Shown here: piece by piece, positions 33,135 to 41,035 of the stretch
Position numbering within the stretch: the stretch's first letter is position 1
Layout of the letters: the number at the start of each line of letters is the position of its first letter
Origin: Lentisphaeria bacterium
Lineage (GTDB): Bacteria > Verrucomicrobiota > Lentisphaeria > Oligosphaerales > Oligosphaeraceae
Assembly (NCBI GenBank): GCA_016288215.1
Contig: JAEEYQ010000046.1
Location: 1 to 64,000, forward strand
Length of the DNA stretch: 64,000 nucleotides
Direction of reading: 5' to 3'
Position numbers and translations under genes: made by a program
Notes under the pieces: generated by a model
What the model was told of the DNA's origin: nothing
The model's input: only the letters and a program-made list of their open reading frames with translations
The model's database searches: none

Positions 33135-34057
33135 GACCTCCCCAACATTGACTTGACGGCCGCCATGACGCCGGCCTTGCCCAATCCATACTGTTCCTGA
33201 AGCCAGCCTTGGCTTCCCACTTTGGTCACATAGAGGTCCGGCAGAGCCAGACGGCGGAACGGCACATTGCCGCAGCCCTCATCCATCAGAACCTCCGCCA
33301 CGGCGCCGCCGACGCCGCCGCAGATATTGTGCTCCTCCAGCACCACAATGCCGCCAGTTTCCCGTGCGGCACGAACAATGGCCTCCTTGTCAATGGGTTT
33401 GATGGAATGCAGGCTCACCAGCCGACAGCGAATTCCCTCGGCGACCAAGGCATCCACCGCCTCTTTGGCATGGATGCCCACGGGCCCCGCAAAGAAAACG
33501 GTGGCGTCATGCCCCTCGCGGACTTGGATGGAGCCGCCGATGCGGAAGTCGATGTCCTCTTCATGGATGTCCGGCTCGTTCTTGTAGCCGCAGCGGAAAT
33601 AAACCGGCCCCTCGTAAGCCATCATGGCGCGGGTGGCCGCCCGTGTCTCCTTGCAGTCGCAGGGCACCAGCACCACCATGTTGGGCAGAGCCCGCATGAT
33701 GGCGATGTCCTCCGTGGAGTGATGGGAGACCCCAAGCTCGCCGTAGGAGACGCCGCCGCCAATGATCACGATCTTCACGTTGGCGTTGTGGTAGCAGACA
33801 TCGTTGCGGACTTGCTCCAAACAACGGATAGTCGGGAAGTTAGCGATGGAATAGGTGATGGCGATGTTGCCTTCCATGGCCACGCCGCAGGCCACGCCAG
33901 TCATTTCCTGCTCCGCCACGCCACAGTTGATGAAGCGGTCTGGAAAGCGGTTGGCGAAGGGCTCAATCTCCCCATAGCCGATGTCCGCCAAAATCATGAA
34001 CACCCGCGGATCCTTTTCCGCGATTTGCAACAGTTCCTGATTGAATGCCTTTCTCAT
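33131..34057 (-). CDS. Transketolase, C-terminal subunit
   Basis: The second half of a split transketolase (308 residues). It carries the pyrimidine-binding domain of thiamine diphosphate enzymes (about 5-170: NCGVAEQEMTGVACGVAMEG with the catalytic glutamate, ITYSIANFP) and the C-terminal Transketolase_C domain (about 190-300: VVLEEHNICGGVGGAVAEVLMD). It moves two-carbon units between sugar phosphates. It is translated from an ATG overlapping the N-terminal subunit by 4 bases. Split transketolases of this kind often serve specialised sugar pathways rather than the main pentose phosphate route. Confidence 0.9.
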   Translation of the reverse strand: MRKAFNQELLQIAEKDPRVFMILADIGYGEIEPFANRFPDRFINCGVAEQEMTGVACGVAMEGNIAITYSIANFPTIRCLEQVRNDVCYHNANVKIVIIGGGVSYGELGVSHHSTEDIAIMRALPNMVVLVPCDCKETRAATRAMMAYEGPVYFRCGYKNEPDIHEEDIDFRIGGSIQVREGHDATVFFAGPVGIHAKEAVDALVAEGIRCRLVSLHSIKPIDKEAIVRAARETGGIVVLEEHNICGGVGGAVAEVLMDEGCGNVPFRRLALPDLYVTKVGSQGWLQEQYGLGKAGVMAAVKSMLGRS

Positions 34058-34878
34058 TGTGCCGCCTCCACTTCCCGCAACGCCTGTTCCAGCAGTTCAG
34101 CGGTCAGCCCGCCATAGTGCCATTTGTAGTCATTCTCCATAAAGCTCACGCCCTTGCCCTTCACGGTGCGGAAGATGACGGCGCTGGGCCGCCCCGCCTC
34201 CAGCGGCAACGTGGACAGCGCCGCCTCGATGGCCTGCGGGTCATGGCCGTCCGCCTCCATCGCCCGCCAGCCGAACATCTCCAGTTTGGGGCAAAGCGGC
34301 TCCAGATCAATGATGTCTTTGGAGGAACCCAAGGCCTGCAAGCGGTTGTAGTCCACCAACATAGTCAAATTGTCCCAATGGTGCTGACCGGCCAGCATGA
34401 TGGCCTCCCATGTGCTGCCCTCGTTCAAATCGCCGTCGCTGGACATGCAGAAGATGCGTTGCGTGCCGCCGCTCTGTTTTGCCGCCATCGCCATGCCGCA
34501 GGCCACGGGCAGCCCATGTCCCAACGACCCGCTGGAGAACTCCACGCCAGGCACATGGTGGGAGATGTGGCCGCTGAGCTTGCCGTTATCGCAGTAGTAC
34601 TGATCCAGCCATTCCTTTGGGAAGTAGCCCAACTCCGCCAGACAGGCCAGCAACGCCGCGCCTCCATGCCCCTTGCTCAAGAGAAAACGGTCCCGCGCAG
34701 GATCCTTCATCCGCTCCGGAGAGACGTTCAGAATCCGTGTGTAAAGCACGGGATAGATGTCCGCCGTGGATAGCATGCTGCCGATGTGGCCGCTTTTTCC
34801 CTTGTATACCATCTGAAGGCAATGCCGTCGTATCGTCTTCGCCAACTCACGGCATCGTTTCAACGCATTCGCATCCAT
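34054..34878 (-). CDS. Transketolase, N-terminal subunit
   Basis: The first half of a split transketolase (274 residues), with the thiamine-diphosphate binding domain. Seen: GKSGHIGSMLSTADIYPVLY (about 27-46), SKGHGGAALLACLAELGY, GSLGHGLPVACGMAMAAK, and the GDGNxN-type motif as SSDGDLNEGSTWEAIMLAGQH (about 147-167). The start follows AAGGAGCAGTTTCGAAA. It heads an operon with the C-terminal subunit, the SDR and possibly the ROK regulator. It needs the next gene product to be active. Confidence 0.92.
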   Translation of the reverse strand: MDANALKRCRELAKTIRRHCLQMVYKGKSGHIGSMLSTADIYPVLYTRILNVSPERMKDPARDRFLLSKGHGGAALLACLAELGYFPKEWLDQYYCDNGKLSGHISHHVPGVEFSSGSLGHGLPVACGMAMAAKQSGGTQRIFCMSSDGDLNEGSTWEAIMLAGQHHWDNLTMLVDYNRLQALGSSKDIIDLEPLCPKLEMFGWRAMEADGHDPQAIEAALSTLPLEAGRPSAVIFRTVKGKGVSFMENDYKWHYGGLTAELLEQALREVEAAQ

Positions 34879-35050
34879 TTTCGAAACTGCTCCTTATTGC
34901 ATAACTTATTACAATAGAATAAAATAACTTTATTTATTTTCATTCGTCTAAAAATATAGCCGATTTTTACCAAATCGCAAATCGACAGAGTGGATTTTTC
35001 TCTGATGCTCTGTTCCCCACCAGGGAAGTTTACTATCCACAGAACACTAG

Positions 35051-35276
35051 TGTCCGGTTAAGTTGAGTATGAAATCCTTTTTTATGAAAAAAGAGCCTAT
35101 GAAAATAGATTCCAATTCGTGTTTTGGTTCAAATCTTGTCTTTAATTCAATCTGTTTATTCAGTGAAAGCATGTCTTTTGGAGACAACAATTTCAAATCA
35201 TCGCGTTTTGAATAGCACCATTAACATATTGATTTCCAGCAAAATACAAACAACACATTCTCAATTTAACCGGACA
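35051..35276. mobile_element. MITE-like element, 226 bp
   Basis: The left end TGTCCGGTTAAGTTGAG (35051-35067) and right end CTCAATTTAACCGGACA (35260-35276) are inverted repeats matching at 16 of 17 positions. Each is flanked by CTAG (35047-35050 and 35277-35280), a probable target duplication, though CTAG is itself palindromic. The interior is AT-rich and has no coding potential, with a CTTTTTT-ATG-AAAAAAG hairpin near the left end. The parent transposase is not in the window and I cannot assign a family. Confidence 0.75.
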
Positions 35277-35284
35277 CTAGTGTC

Positions 35285-35393
35285 CACAGAACACAAATTT
35301 ATTCTTTTCAAATCACATAAAAAACCGCGAAGCGCCGCTCTTGAGCGGCACTTCACTTCTGTATATTCTGTGTATTCAGTGGATAATAACTTA
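35285..35393. repeat. Palindromic intergenic element, copy B
   Basis: Right part of the same family as copy A: ACATAAAA-ACCGCGA, CGCCGCTCTTGAGCGGC and TGTGTATTC-GTGGATAA agree in order and spacing. The left arm (TATCCACAGAACAC at about 35033-35047) lies on the far side of the MITE, so the MITE probably inserted into it. As in copy A it sits just after a minus-strand stop codon. Confidence 0.75.
35319..35353 (-). terminator. Intrinsic terminator of GH78 gene
   Basis: On the minus strand AAGTGCCGCT (35353 to 35344) pairs with AGCGGCGCTT (35339 to 35330) around CAAG, a 10-bp stem with one G-U pair. CGCGGTTTTTTATG follows. Confidence 0.85.
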
Positions 35394-35410
35394 TGATTTT
35401 ACATATCAAC

Positions 35411-37810
35411 TTAGCAATTCTTTATTGCCAAGTCCATGTACATTCCTTCGCCTAAGCGAGTGCCATCGGGAAGGACGGCGGTAGTCCCTTTGGGAATCTG
35501 GAGGAAGACGCGGAGGCCTTCCGTGGTTTTTTCCCATGCGATGTGGATGTTGCCATGGGGAGTGGGAACCTGCCCTTTGGCGAACTGCAAGTCGGCAGGC
35601 GTGGGGGCGCAGCGGAATTCGGCGAAGCCGGGGGCCAGCGGCTCGATGCCTAAAATGGCGGCCTGCAGGAACTCCAGCGGGGTGGTGCCGAAGCCGTGGC
35701 AAAGGCTGCCGTTGCTCCCATATTCTCCCAAATCATATCCAAACTTGGCTATCCCGTTCTCATACAGGGTCTTGGCATCATCTGCCAAGATGCGGCCCCA
35801 ATAGGTGCGGATTCGACGAAGCGCCTGTGGCACCATGCCATGCCGCCGCATTTGACGAAGCACATAACAGTGCAGATAAAGGTCTGGCATACGGTAAGAT
35901 GGATTGTCCAACGCCTCCGCGAAGCGCGGTTCGGCGCCTTCAGGGAAGGTCTTGGCCTGCAGGGCGATGGCGGTGCCCAGCTGGGTGATCATCCTGCCGA
36001 CCGTGGCGGGCGCGTTCTCATGGGGTAGATGATAGCGGTAGGGGTCGGCGAACAGGCCGGTTGTCGCGTCGGTGAAACGGCGTCGCAGGGCGTTGGCGAC
36101 CTGCTGTCGGCGCTGCAGGAAGGGAGTGGTGTCCGTTTGCGGCTCCAGAAGAGCCAGCAAGTCCGCGTAAATCGTGAGGGCCTGGCAGTAAAGGGAATTG
36201 AACATGGATTCCCGCTGGCCTCTGAAGTCCACGTCGGAGAAGCAATAACCCCAGTCGTAGAAATTCCATGTGTCCATGGGGGCGCCCACCAAGCCGTCTT
36301 CATCCCGTTCTGCCTCAACGGCTTCCAGAATTCGCCTCAGGGCGTCCATGTGGCGTTGGACGGTGCTCAGGTCGCCGGAGCACATGTAATAATCCCACAG
36401 CATTTCGAAAAGGAACAGGTTGGTCGCGGGCAGGACCAGATGTCGGTCTGGCGTTTGGGGGGCGGGGCAGACGCCGGGGACCCAACCATCCTTCCGCTGT
36501 TCGGAAAACGCCATTTCAAAGGCGCGCCGATGGATTTCCAGCGGGCCGAAGGCGGCCAGACTGGTGCGGTTCTCCACAACCAGGTCGTTGACCCAGAAGG
36601 CATGCTCCCGCCACGGACAGTCCGTGAAGATGTCCGTCATGTTGACGTGCAGCGTCTCGACACATATTCTCCAGATGTCGTTGAGTACAGGGTCGCTGCA
36701 GTGGAACTGGCCGCGGTCAGCCATGTTGTAGCGGTGTTCCCGCCACAGAACCTTGCGGATGGTGACGGGCGCCATGTTGTTCCAGATGACGATTTGGAGA
36801 TAGCGGCCGCCTCGCTCCATGAGGGCCGAACCGATGGCATTGCGCCCCGCCCGCAAGGTATATATATCTGTAAATGTATAAATATTAACAGTTTGCATAT
36901 TAAAGACAAGCCGATTGTCCTTGCGCAGAGCTTCTCCATAGGTCAAGGCCACTTGAACGCCTGCCGCCTCCGAGTCCAACTCCAGTTCCGGATAGAAGGT
37001 GTAGTCCTGTCCAAAGTCCAGCAGGATGGCCACGGGGGAGCCTGGGCGGATGACGCCGCAGGGGGTGGCGGTCATTAGGGAGGCCAGATTATCCACGGCG
37101 GCGGCGGAAGGCGTCCATTCTGCGTCTTCCATCCATGGATTCAGAACCTCTTCGGGCTGAGGCCCTTTGAAGTTCAGCGTGGCGCAGAGCGGCACGTCCA
37201 TCGGAAGGACCACGCGTTCTAAGAGCGGGGGAATGGAACAGAGTCGTAACTGCTTGGGACGGAATGGGTTAATGGAAACTGCAGGAGACCAGTCCGAATC
37301 GTCCCTGCCCATGGTCCATTCCATGCCCTTCGGTGCCAGCCGCAGATCCCGTTCCTCCCGAAAGCCAATCTGCAGGGTGAAGAAGATTTCGGAATTCTTC
37401 CAGTCGCGGGCGATTTGGGTTTCCCATGTGGTGTCGCTGACCCAATCGCCGCATTTCAGCAGCAGGGCGGGAGTCGCCGTGCCGGGGGAGGCGTTGAAGG
37501 TGTCCTTTCCGTCGGAATGGACCACCACGGCCAACCAATTTTCCCCTGAATGAAGCCAGGGGGCGATGTCAATTTCATGGACATATTGGAGGGAACAGGT
37601 GCCGCGGATTGGCCCATGATGAACAGATAACCCGTTGACATACAAGAGATAGTGACATTCCGCCGTGATGAGCAGCTTTTGGCTCTTCGGCGCTTGGTCC
37701 ACCATGAAGCGCTTCCGCAGCCGGATGACGCTGTTCCTCGCTGGAGCATTTTGGGCTGTAATCCATTGTGCATCAGGGAGTTGGATAAGAAAATCCGGTA
37801 TGTCGTTCAT
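35411..37810 (-). CDS. GH78-like alpha-L-rhamnosidase
   Basis: Predicted to release terminal L-rhamnose from plant polysaccharides or glycosides. 799 residues. The N-terminal beta-sandwich (about 20-330) has LLYVNGLSVHHGPIRG and FGQDYTFYPELEL, typical carbohydrate-binding or concanavalin-like parts. The (alpha/alpha)6 catalytic barrel (about 340-700) has FTDCPWREHAFWVNDLVVENR, which matches the family DCPxREExxWxGD motif in outline, and VGAPMDTWNFYDWGYCFSD. The C-terminal beta domain follows (GFAEFRCAPTPADLQFAKG). No signal peptide is visible, so it appears cytosolic, acting on imported rhamnosides. A TATAAT box is 20 bases upstream of the ATG. Some reduced identity at catalytic sites leaves the exact specificity open. 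Confidence 0.8.
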   Translation of the reverse strand: MNDIPDFLIQLPDAQWITAQNAPARNSVIRLRKRFMVDQAPKSQKLLITAECHYLLYVNGLSVHHGPIRGTCSLQYVHEIDIAPWLHSGENWLAVVVHSDGKDTFNASPGTATPALLLKCGDWVSDTTWETQIARDWKNSEIFFTLQIGFREERDLRLAPKGMEWTMGRDDSDWSPAVSINPFRPKQLRLCSIPPLLERVVLPMDVPLCATLNFKGPQPEEVLNPWMEDAEWTPSAAAVDNLASLMTATPCGVIRPGSPVAILLDFGQDYTFYPELELDSEAAGVQVALTYGEALRKDNRLVFNMQTVNIYTFTDIYTLRAGRNAIGSALMERGGRYLQIVIWNNMAPVTIRKVLWREHRYNMADRGQFHCSDPVLNDIWRICVETLHVNMTDIFTDCPWREHAFWVNDLVVENRTSLAAFGPLEIHRRAFEMAFSEQRKDGWVPGVCPAPQTPDRHLVLPATNLFLFEMLWDYYMCSGDLSTVQRHMDALRRILEAVEAERDEDGLVGAPMDTWNFYDWGYCFSDVDFRGQRESMFNSLYCQALTIYADLLALLEPQTDTTPFLQRRQQVANALRRRFTDATTGLFADPYRYHLPHENAPATVGRMITQLGTAIALQAKTFPEGAEPRFAEALDNPSYRMPDLYLHCYVLRQMRRHGMVPQALRRIRTYWGRILADDAKTLYENGIAKFGYDLGEYGSNGSLCHGFGTTPLEFLQAAILGIEPLAPGFAEFRCAPTPADLQFAKGQVPTPHGNIHIAWEKTTEGLRVFLQIPKGTTAVLPDGTRLGEGMYMDLAIKNC

Positions 37811-37829
37811 AAAAAGCCTTTTGAGATGT

Positions 37830-37858
37830 ATTATATATGGTATGGGAGAGGGTCAGTT
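37830..37858 (-). promoter_or_regulatory. Candidate promoter of GH78 gene
   Basis: On the minus strand CATACCATATATAATAC holds a perfect TATAAT (37835 to 37830), 20 bases before the start codon. The -35 region is poor (AACTGA). It overlaps the 3' end of the upstream esterase gene. The surrounding AT-rich word recurs at several other places in the window. Confidence 0.45.
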
Positions 37859-39370
37859 TTGAGGCAGATGGGGACGACTGTAGTCGCCGCCATCTCCATA
37901 GGCCGGCGTGGCGGGAGGCTTGATTTCGCCTTCCTTCTGCTGCGTGACCTTGACGGGACGGCGGAAGATGCGGTTGCCGGAGGCGGCGTAAAGCATGTTG
38001 TCCACCAATGCGACGCGGTCGGCGGGAAGGTCTTGAGGCAGGGGGAGGATCAGGTCGGTCAGTCCGAAGGAGACAATGCCTTGAATGCCCAGCTCCGTGG
38101 CGGCGAAAGCGCGGTCCTGCGCGGAGCAGCAGATGTCCTTGGCGCCGATGAAGCGGCAGTCGTGGGCCAGATGGAGGGACGCCAGCTTGTATTGGCTGCC
38201 GAGGGAGCCATCGGGGTTGATGGCATAGGCGAAGACGAAGCGGCGGCGGCTGTCGCCCACATAGAGGCGCCATCCATCAGAGGAGAGGGCCAGGCTTGAG
38301 ATTTCGTCCAGACCTTCCGCCACGGGGCTGATGCTTCCATCGCCCTTCTTCAGCAGGATGCGAGTGCCGTCGTGGGTGTATTCGCCGACGGAAGTCTTTA
38401 TTGCCGTGGGTTTTGCGGGCATGGGGCCGGGGCATTCCTCCCAGACGGAGCCTTCCGTCAGCAGGTTTTGGATTCGAATCTGATTGCCGAGAGGACGGAC
38501 GGGCAGGTCGGTCTTCCAGTTTTTCCAGAGGAATTCCATAATGCGGTATATCACCTTGCCGTCACGATAGTAAGGGGAATGTCCCATGCCGGGGAAGTTC
38601 TCGAATTTCGCGTCGTATTTGGCGAATTCGAAGGCAATGTGGGCGTTGCAGGCGGCGTAGAAGGAATTGCCGAAGAAATAGTCCGGCTCCTTTGTGCCGC
38701 AGGTCACATACATGCGGATGGGGCGGGTTTCCGTCTTGCGGACCAGCACCATGGGCTCTTCACCGCCCCGCATGGCGCTGAAGGTGGGGCTGCACAGATA
38801 GGCGCGGCGGAACACGTCGTTGCGGTACCACACGCCGTTCCAGGCCAGCATGCCGCCGGAGGAGCCGCCGCCGATCATGCCCATGTCCGGCGAACGGGAC
38901 AGCGTCACGCCCGCAATCTGCTCCGCTTCCGGCCGCAGCTCGTCGGCGATCAGGTTGACGAACTCCGGACCGTTGTGGTCCAGTTCCTCCGCCCGCATGT
39001 AGCGAGACGCACCGCCAGGCAGGGTGGGGTGCAAGGTGCCCGGATGGACGATGATCAGCAGACCTGGCGGGACGATTTCATCATGGATGTACTGCTCAAA
39101 GGGCTCCACAATGTCCTCCGGATTGAATTCCGTCAGGACGTAGAAGGCACCGCCTTCCTTCGGCATGTTGCCTGGCACGTAGAGATGATAGGGTACGGCG
39201 GTGCCAATCTCGTATTTCTGTCCCACATGGACACAGTTGCGGTAGAGGGTCCCTGGGCATTCTCTGAACTTCTCCGGCTGGGGGGCGGCAGTGCAGACAG
39301 TGTTCATCAGCAGACTGGTGATTCCAAAAAATCCGCCAATCCATGGAAATGAGGACGGTTTCATGTACAT
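37853..39370 (-). CDS. Secreted esterase fused to a beta-propeller domain
   Basis: A 505-residue exported protein with two parts. Residues about 1-28 are a signal peptide. Residues about 45-300 form an esterase D/enterochelin-esterase-like alpha/beta hydrolase with the nucleophile in MGMIGGGSSGGMLAW and a candidate histidine in FPGMGHSPYYRDGK. Residues about 330-490 resemble an SMP-30/gluconolactonase-type beta-propeller (ISSLALSSDGWRLYVGDSRRRFVFAYAINPDGSLG). It might remove acetyl or feruloyl groups from plant polysaccharides, in line with the rhamnosidase next to it. A good ribosome site (AGGAGAA, 7 bases) precedes ATG 39370; ATG 39364 is also possible. Confidence 0.72.
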   Translation of the reverse strand: MYMKPSSFPWIGGFFGITSLLMNTVCTAAPQPEKFRECPGTLYRNCVHVGQKYEIGTAVPYHLYVPGNMPKEGGAFYVLTEFNPEDIVEPFEQYIHDEIVPPGLLIIVHPGTLHPTLPGGASRYMRAEELDHNGPEFVNLIADELRPEAEQIAGVTLSRSPDMGMIGGGSSGGMLAWNGVWYRNDVFRRAYLCSPTFSAMRGGEEPMVLVRKTETRPIRMYVTCGTKEPDYFFGNSFYAACNAHIAFEFAKYDAKFENFPGMGHSPYYRDGKVIYRIMEFLWKNWKTDLPVRPLGNQIRIQNLLTEGSVWEECPGPMPAKPTAIKTSVGEYTHDGTRILLKKGDGSISPVAEGLDEISSLALSSDGWRLYVGDSRRRFVFAYAINPDGSLGSQYKLASLHLAHDCRFIGAKDICCSAQDRAFAATELGIQGIVSFGLTDLILPLPQDLPADRVALVDNMLYAASGNRIFRRPVKVTQQKEGEIKPPATPAYGDGGDYSRPHLPQN

Positions 39371-39633
39371 GATTCTTCTCCTGAATTAGCTATTGGTGAA
39401 TGAATGCATAATGATGACGGCAAATGGGATAAAATGCGATTTCATGATATCATAAAAGAAACCTCGTGGGTAACCAAAGGAGAACCATGGAATTCGCAAA
39501 AGAGTACTATGGCAGTTTTTGCCCAAATTTCAAGGTGAATTCGGGCAGAATCATGGAAAAGCTTGCCAGACAGTCCAGACATGGTCGTACAGGGCCACAA
39601 GCCACGTCATTTCCATGGCATATGTATTGTTCT

Positions 39634-41025
39634 CTAACCTCTTGGAAGAATGGCATTTGGAGCATAATATCCGCCGTTGACGTGGAGCTTCCACACAAAG
39701 TCGAAATAGGCGGCGTAGCGGGGAGCGACGGCATCGATGGTGAAGGTGTTCAGGGCATGGCGGCGGATTTCCTCTCGGTTGAGGGTGGGTGCCAACTGGA
39801 TGGCCTGGGCAAATTCGGCGGCGGTGCGGCAGCGGAAGCCGTCTACGCCGTGGCGGACTGTTTCCGTGAAGGCGCCCCAATCGGTGCAGATGACGGGAGT
39901 GCCGCAGAGCTGCGCCTCCGCCGCCACGTAGCCGAAGGGTTCCACATAAAGGGTGGGCATGAGCACGGCGCGAGCTTTGGCCAGCAGGACGGCCTTTTCC
40001 GGCAGACGGCAGCCATGGTGGATGCAGCGCAGGGGGATGTGGGCGGCTTCGGCGCATTCTTTGGCGATGTCCACCCCTTTGCCGTGGTCATCGCGGCCAA
40101 TGTACAGGAGATAGTCGTCCTCCCGTTCAAGGGGGCGATAGGGGGCGGGGTCAAGAAAGTGGGGGATGACAGTGTCGAAGAACCGGGTTGTGGCGGTCTG
40201 TTCCACGCAGCGGGAGTAGATGGCGTGCTGATGGGCATAGGAGGGAAAGACCCGATAGGGCGCCCAGCAATGGTCATAGCCAACCATGGGCTCCACGACG
40301 GGCAGACCGAAGGCCGAGATGTCCGATTGGGCGGCGCCGTACATGGACATGATCAGCTCGGGCCGGCCATCACAATGCATGTTTTTCTTTAAAGCATTGG
40401 TAATACGTGAGTTATATATTTTGTGCCAGCGGTTGCCGTAGACCCATTTGCCCACGGGCTTGCCTGTGCTGACAAAGGTGCCGCCATCGGGAAGGATGGA
40501 GTTCTGGCATCCATAATATATATATGGTATGGAAAGGCGGGAGAGAAGTTGGCAGAAATTGGCGCAGTTGAGAACGAATGAGTCTTCCGGATGGGCCTGG
40601 ATGTCCATGGCAAGGGCAGGGTGGCCGAGAACATGGATGAGACCGATGGAGCAGGGCGGCGGTTGGTTGTCAACGCCTTCGTCCTGCGTCGTCGGTTGCG
40701 GTGTTGACTGTTTTTGCAGGCCTTTGCATTGGCGGCGATAGCGGGGCGACACCTCCCATTTCATGGGGAAGGTCTTGCATTGCAGCGGTTTGTCAGGATG
40801 AAGCCGACAGCGGTTCTCTGGGGTGAGAAAGATGCAGGCGCCATCGGGCTGTTCCGTGAGGATGAGGGAACGGCGGTCTGGAGCGAGACGAGTGTAGGTG
40901 TCCAGAAACTCCTGTTCACTCATGTGGAGGCGCTTGGCGGCGGGAGCCAGTTCGCTGACATCGATGCGGACGATGCCTGGCCAGCGGCAGCAGGCCCCAC
41001 AGCATTGGCATTGGAAATCATTCAT
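39634..41025 (-). CDS. YkgJ-type cysteine-cluster domain fused to glycosyltransferase
   Basis: A 463-residue fusion. Residues about 1-120 form a UPF0153/YkgJ-type metal-binding domain with FQCQCCGACCRWPG (Cys6, 8, 9, 12 and 13), then CIFLTPENRCRLHPDKPLQCKTFPMKW. A low-complexity linker (about 122-138, STPQPTTQDEG) joins it to a GT-B glycosyltransferase (about 143-463) with YLLYIGRDDHGKG and the donor-binding EPFGYVAAEAQLCGTPVICTDWGAFTE, which has both E-x7-E glutamates. The frame is open up to 41283 but that part lies inside the SNF2 gene; ATG 41025 has AAAGGA upstream and gives the family N-terminus. It begins 10 bases after the SNF2 stop, in the same operon. Cytosolic; acceptor unknown. Confidence 0.85.
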   Translation of the reverse strand: MNDFQCQCCGACCRWPGIVRIDVSELAPAAKRLHMSEQEFLDTYTRLAPDRRSLILTEQPDGACIFLTPENRCRLHPDKPLQCKTFPMKWEVSPRYRRQCKGLQKQSTPQPTTQDEGVDNQPPPCSIGLIHVLGHPALAMDIQAHPEDSFVLNCANFCQLLSRLSIPYIYYGCQNSILPDGGTFVSTGKPVGKWVYGNRWHKIYNSRITNALKKNMHCDGRPELIMSMYGAAQSDISAFGLPVVEPMVGYDHCWAPYRVFPSYAHQHAIYSRCVEQTATTRFFDTVIPHFLDPAPYRPLEREDDYLLYIGRDDHGKGVDIAKECAEAAHIPLRCIHHGCRLPEKAVLLAKARAVLMPTLYVEPFGYVAAEAQLCGTPVICTDWGAFTETVRHGVDGFRCRTAAEFAQAIQLAPTLNREEIRRHALNTFTIDAVAPRYAAYFDFVWKLHVNGGYYAPNAILPRG

Positions 41026-41035
41026 GACCAATCCT

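Larger units (their letters stand above)
34879..35410. other. 532-base gene-free region with repeat and MITE
   Basis: Upstream of the transketolase operon the first 130 bases are AT-rich and probably hold its promoter. Next comes a MITE-like insertion (35051-35276) next to a copy of the palindromic intergenic element, with a terminator for the GH78 gene at the right end. TCCACAGAACAC occurs on both sides of the MITE. The small open frames here cross these repeats and look spurious. Confidence 0.7.

Noticed and set aside
35124-35396. 90-codon plus-strand frame.
   Set aside because: It crosses the MITE right end and the terminator repeat and has no motif.
34879-35410. CRISPR-like array suggested by repeated CACAGAA words.
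   Set aside because: The words are arms of palindromic intergenic elements, with no regular repeat-spacer spacing and no cas genes.
39466-40392. 308-codon plus-strand frame, with an AAAGGAG-like site near its internal ATG 39487.
   Set aside because: Most of it is antisense to the well-supported glycosyltransferase fusion and its composition is that of a shadow frame.
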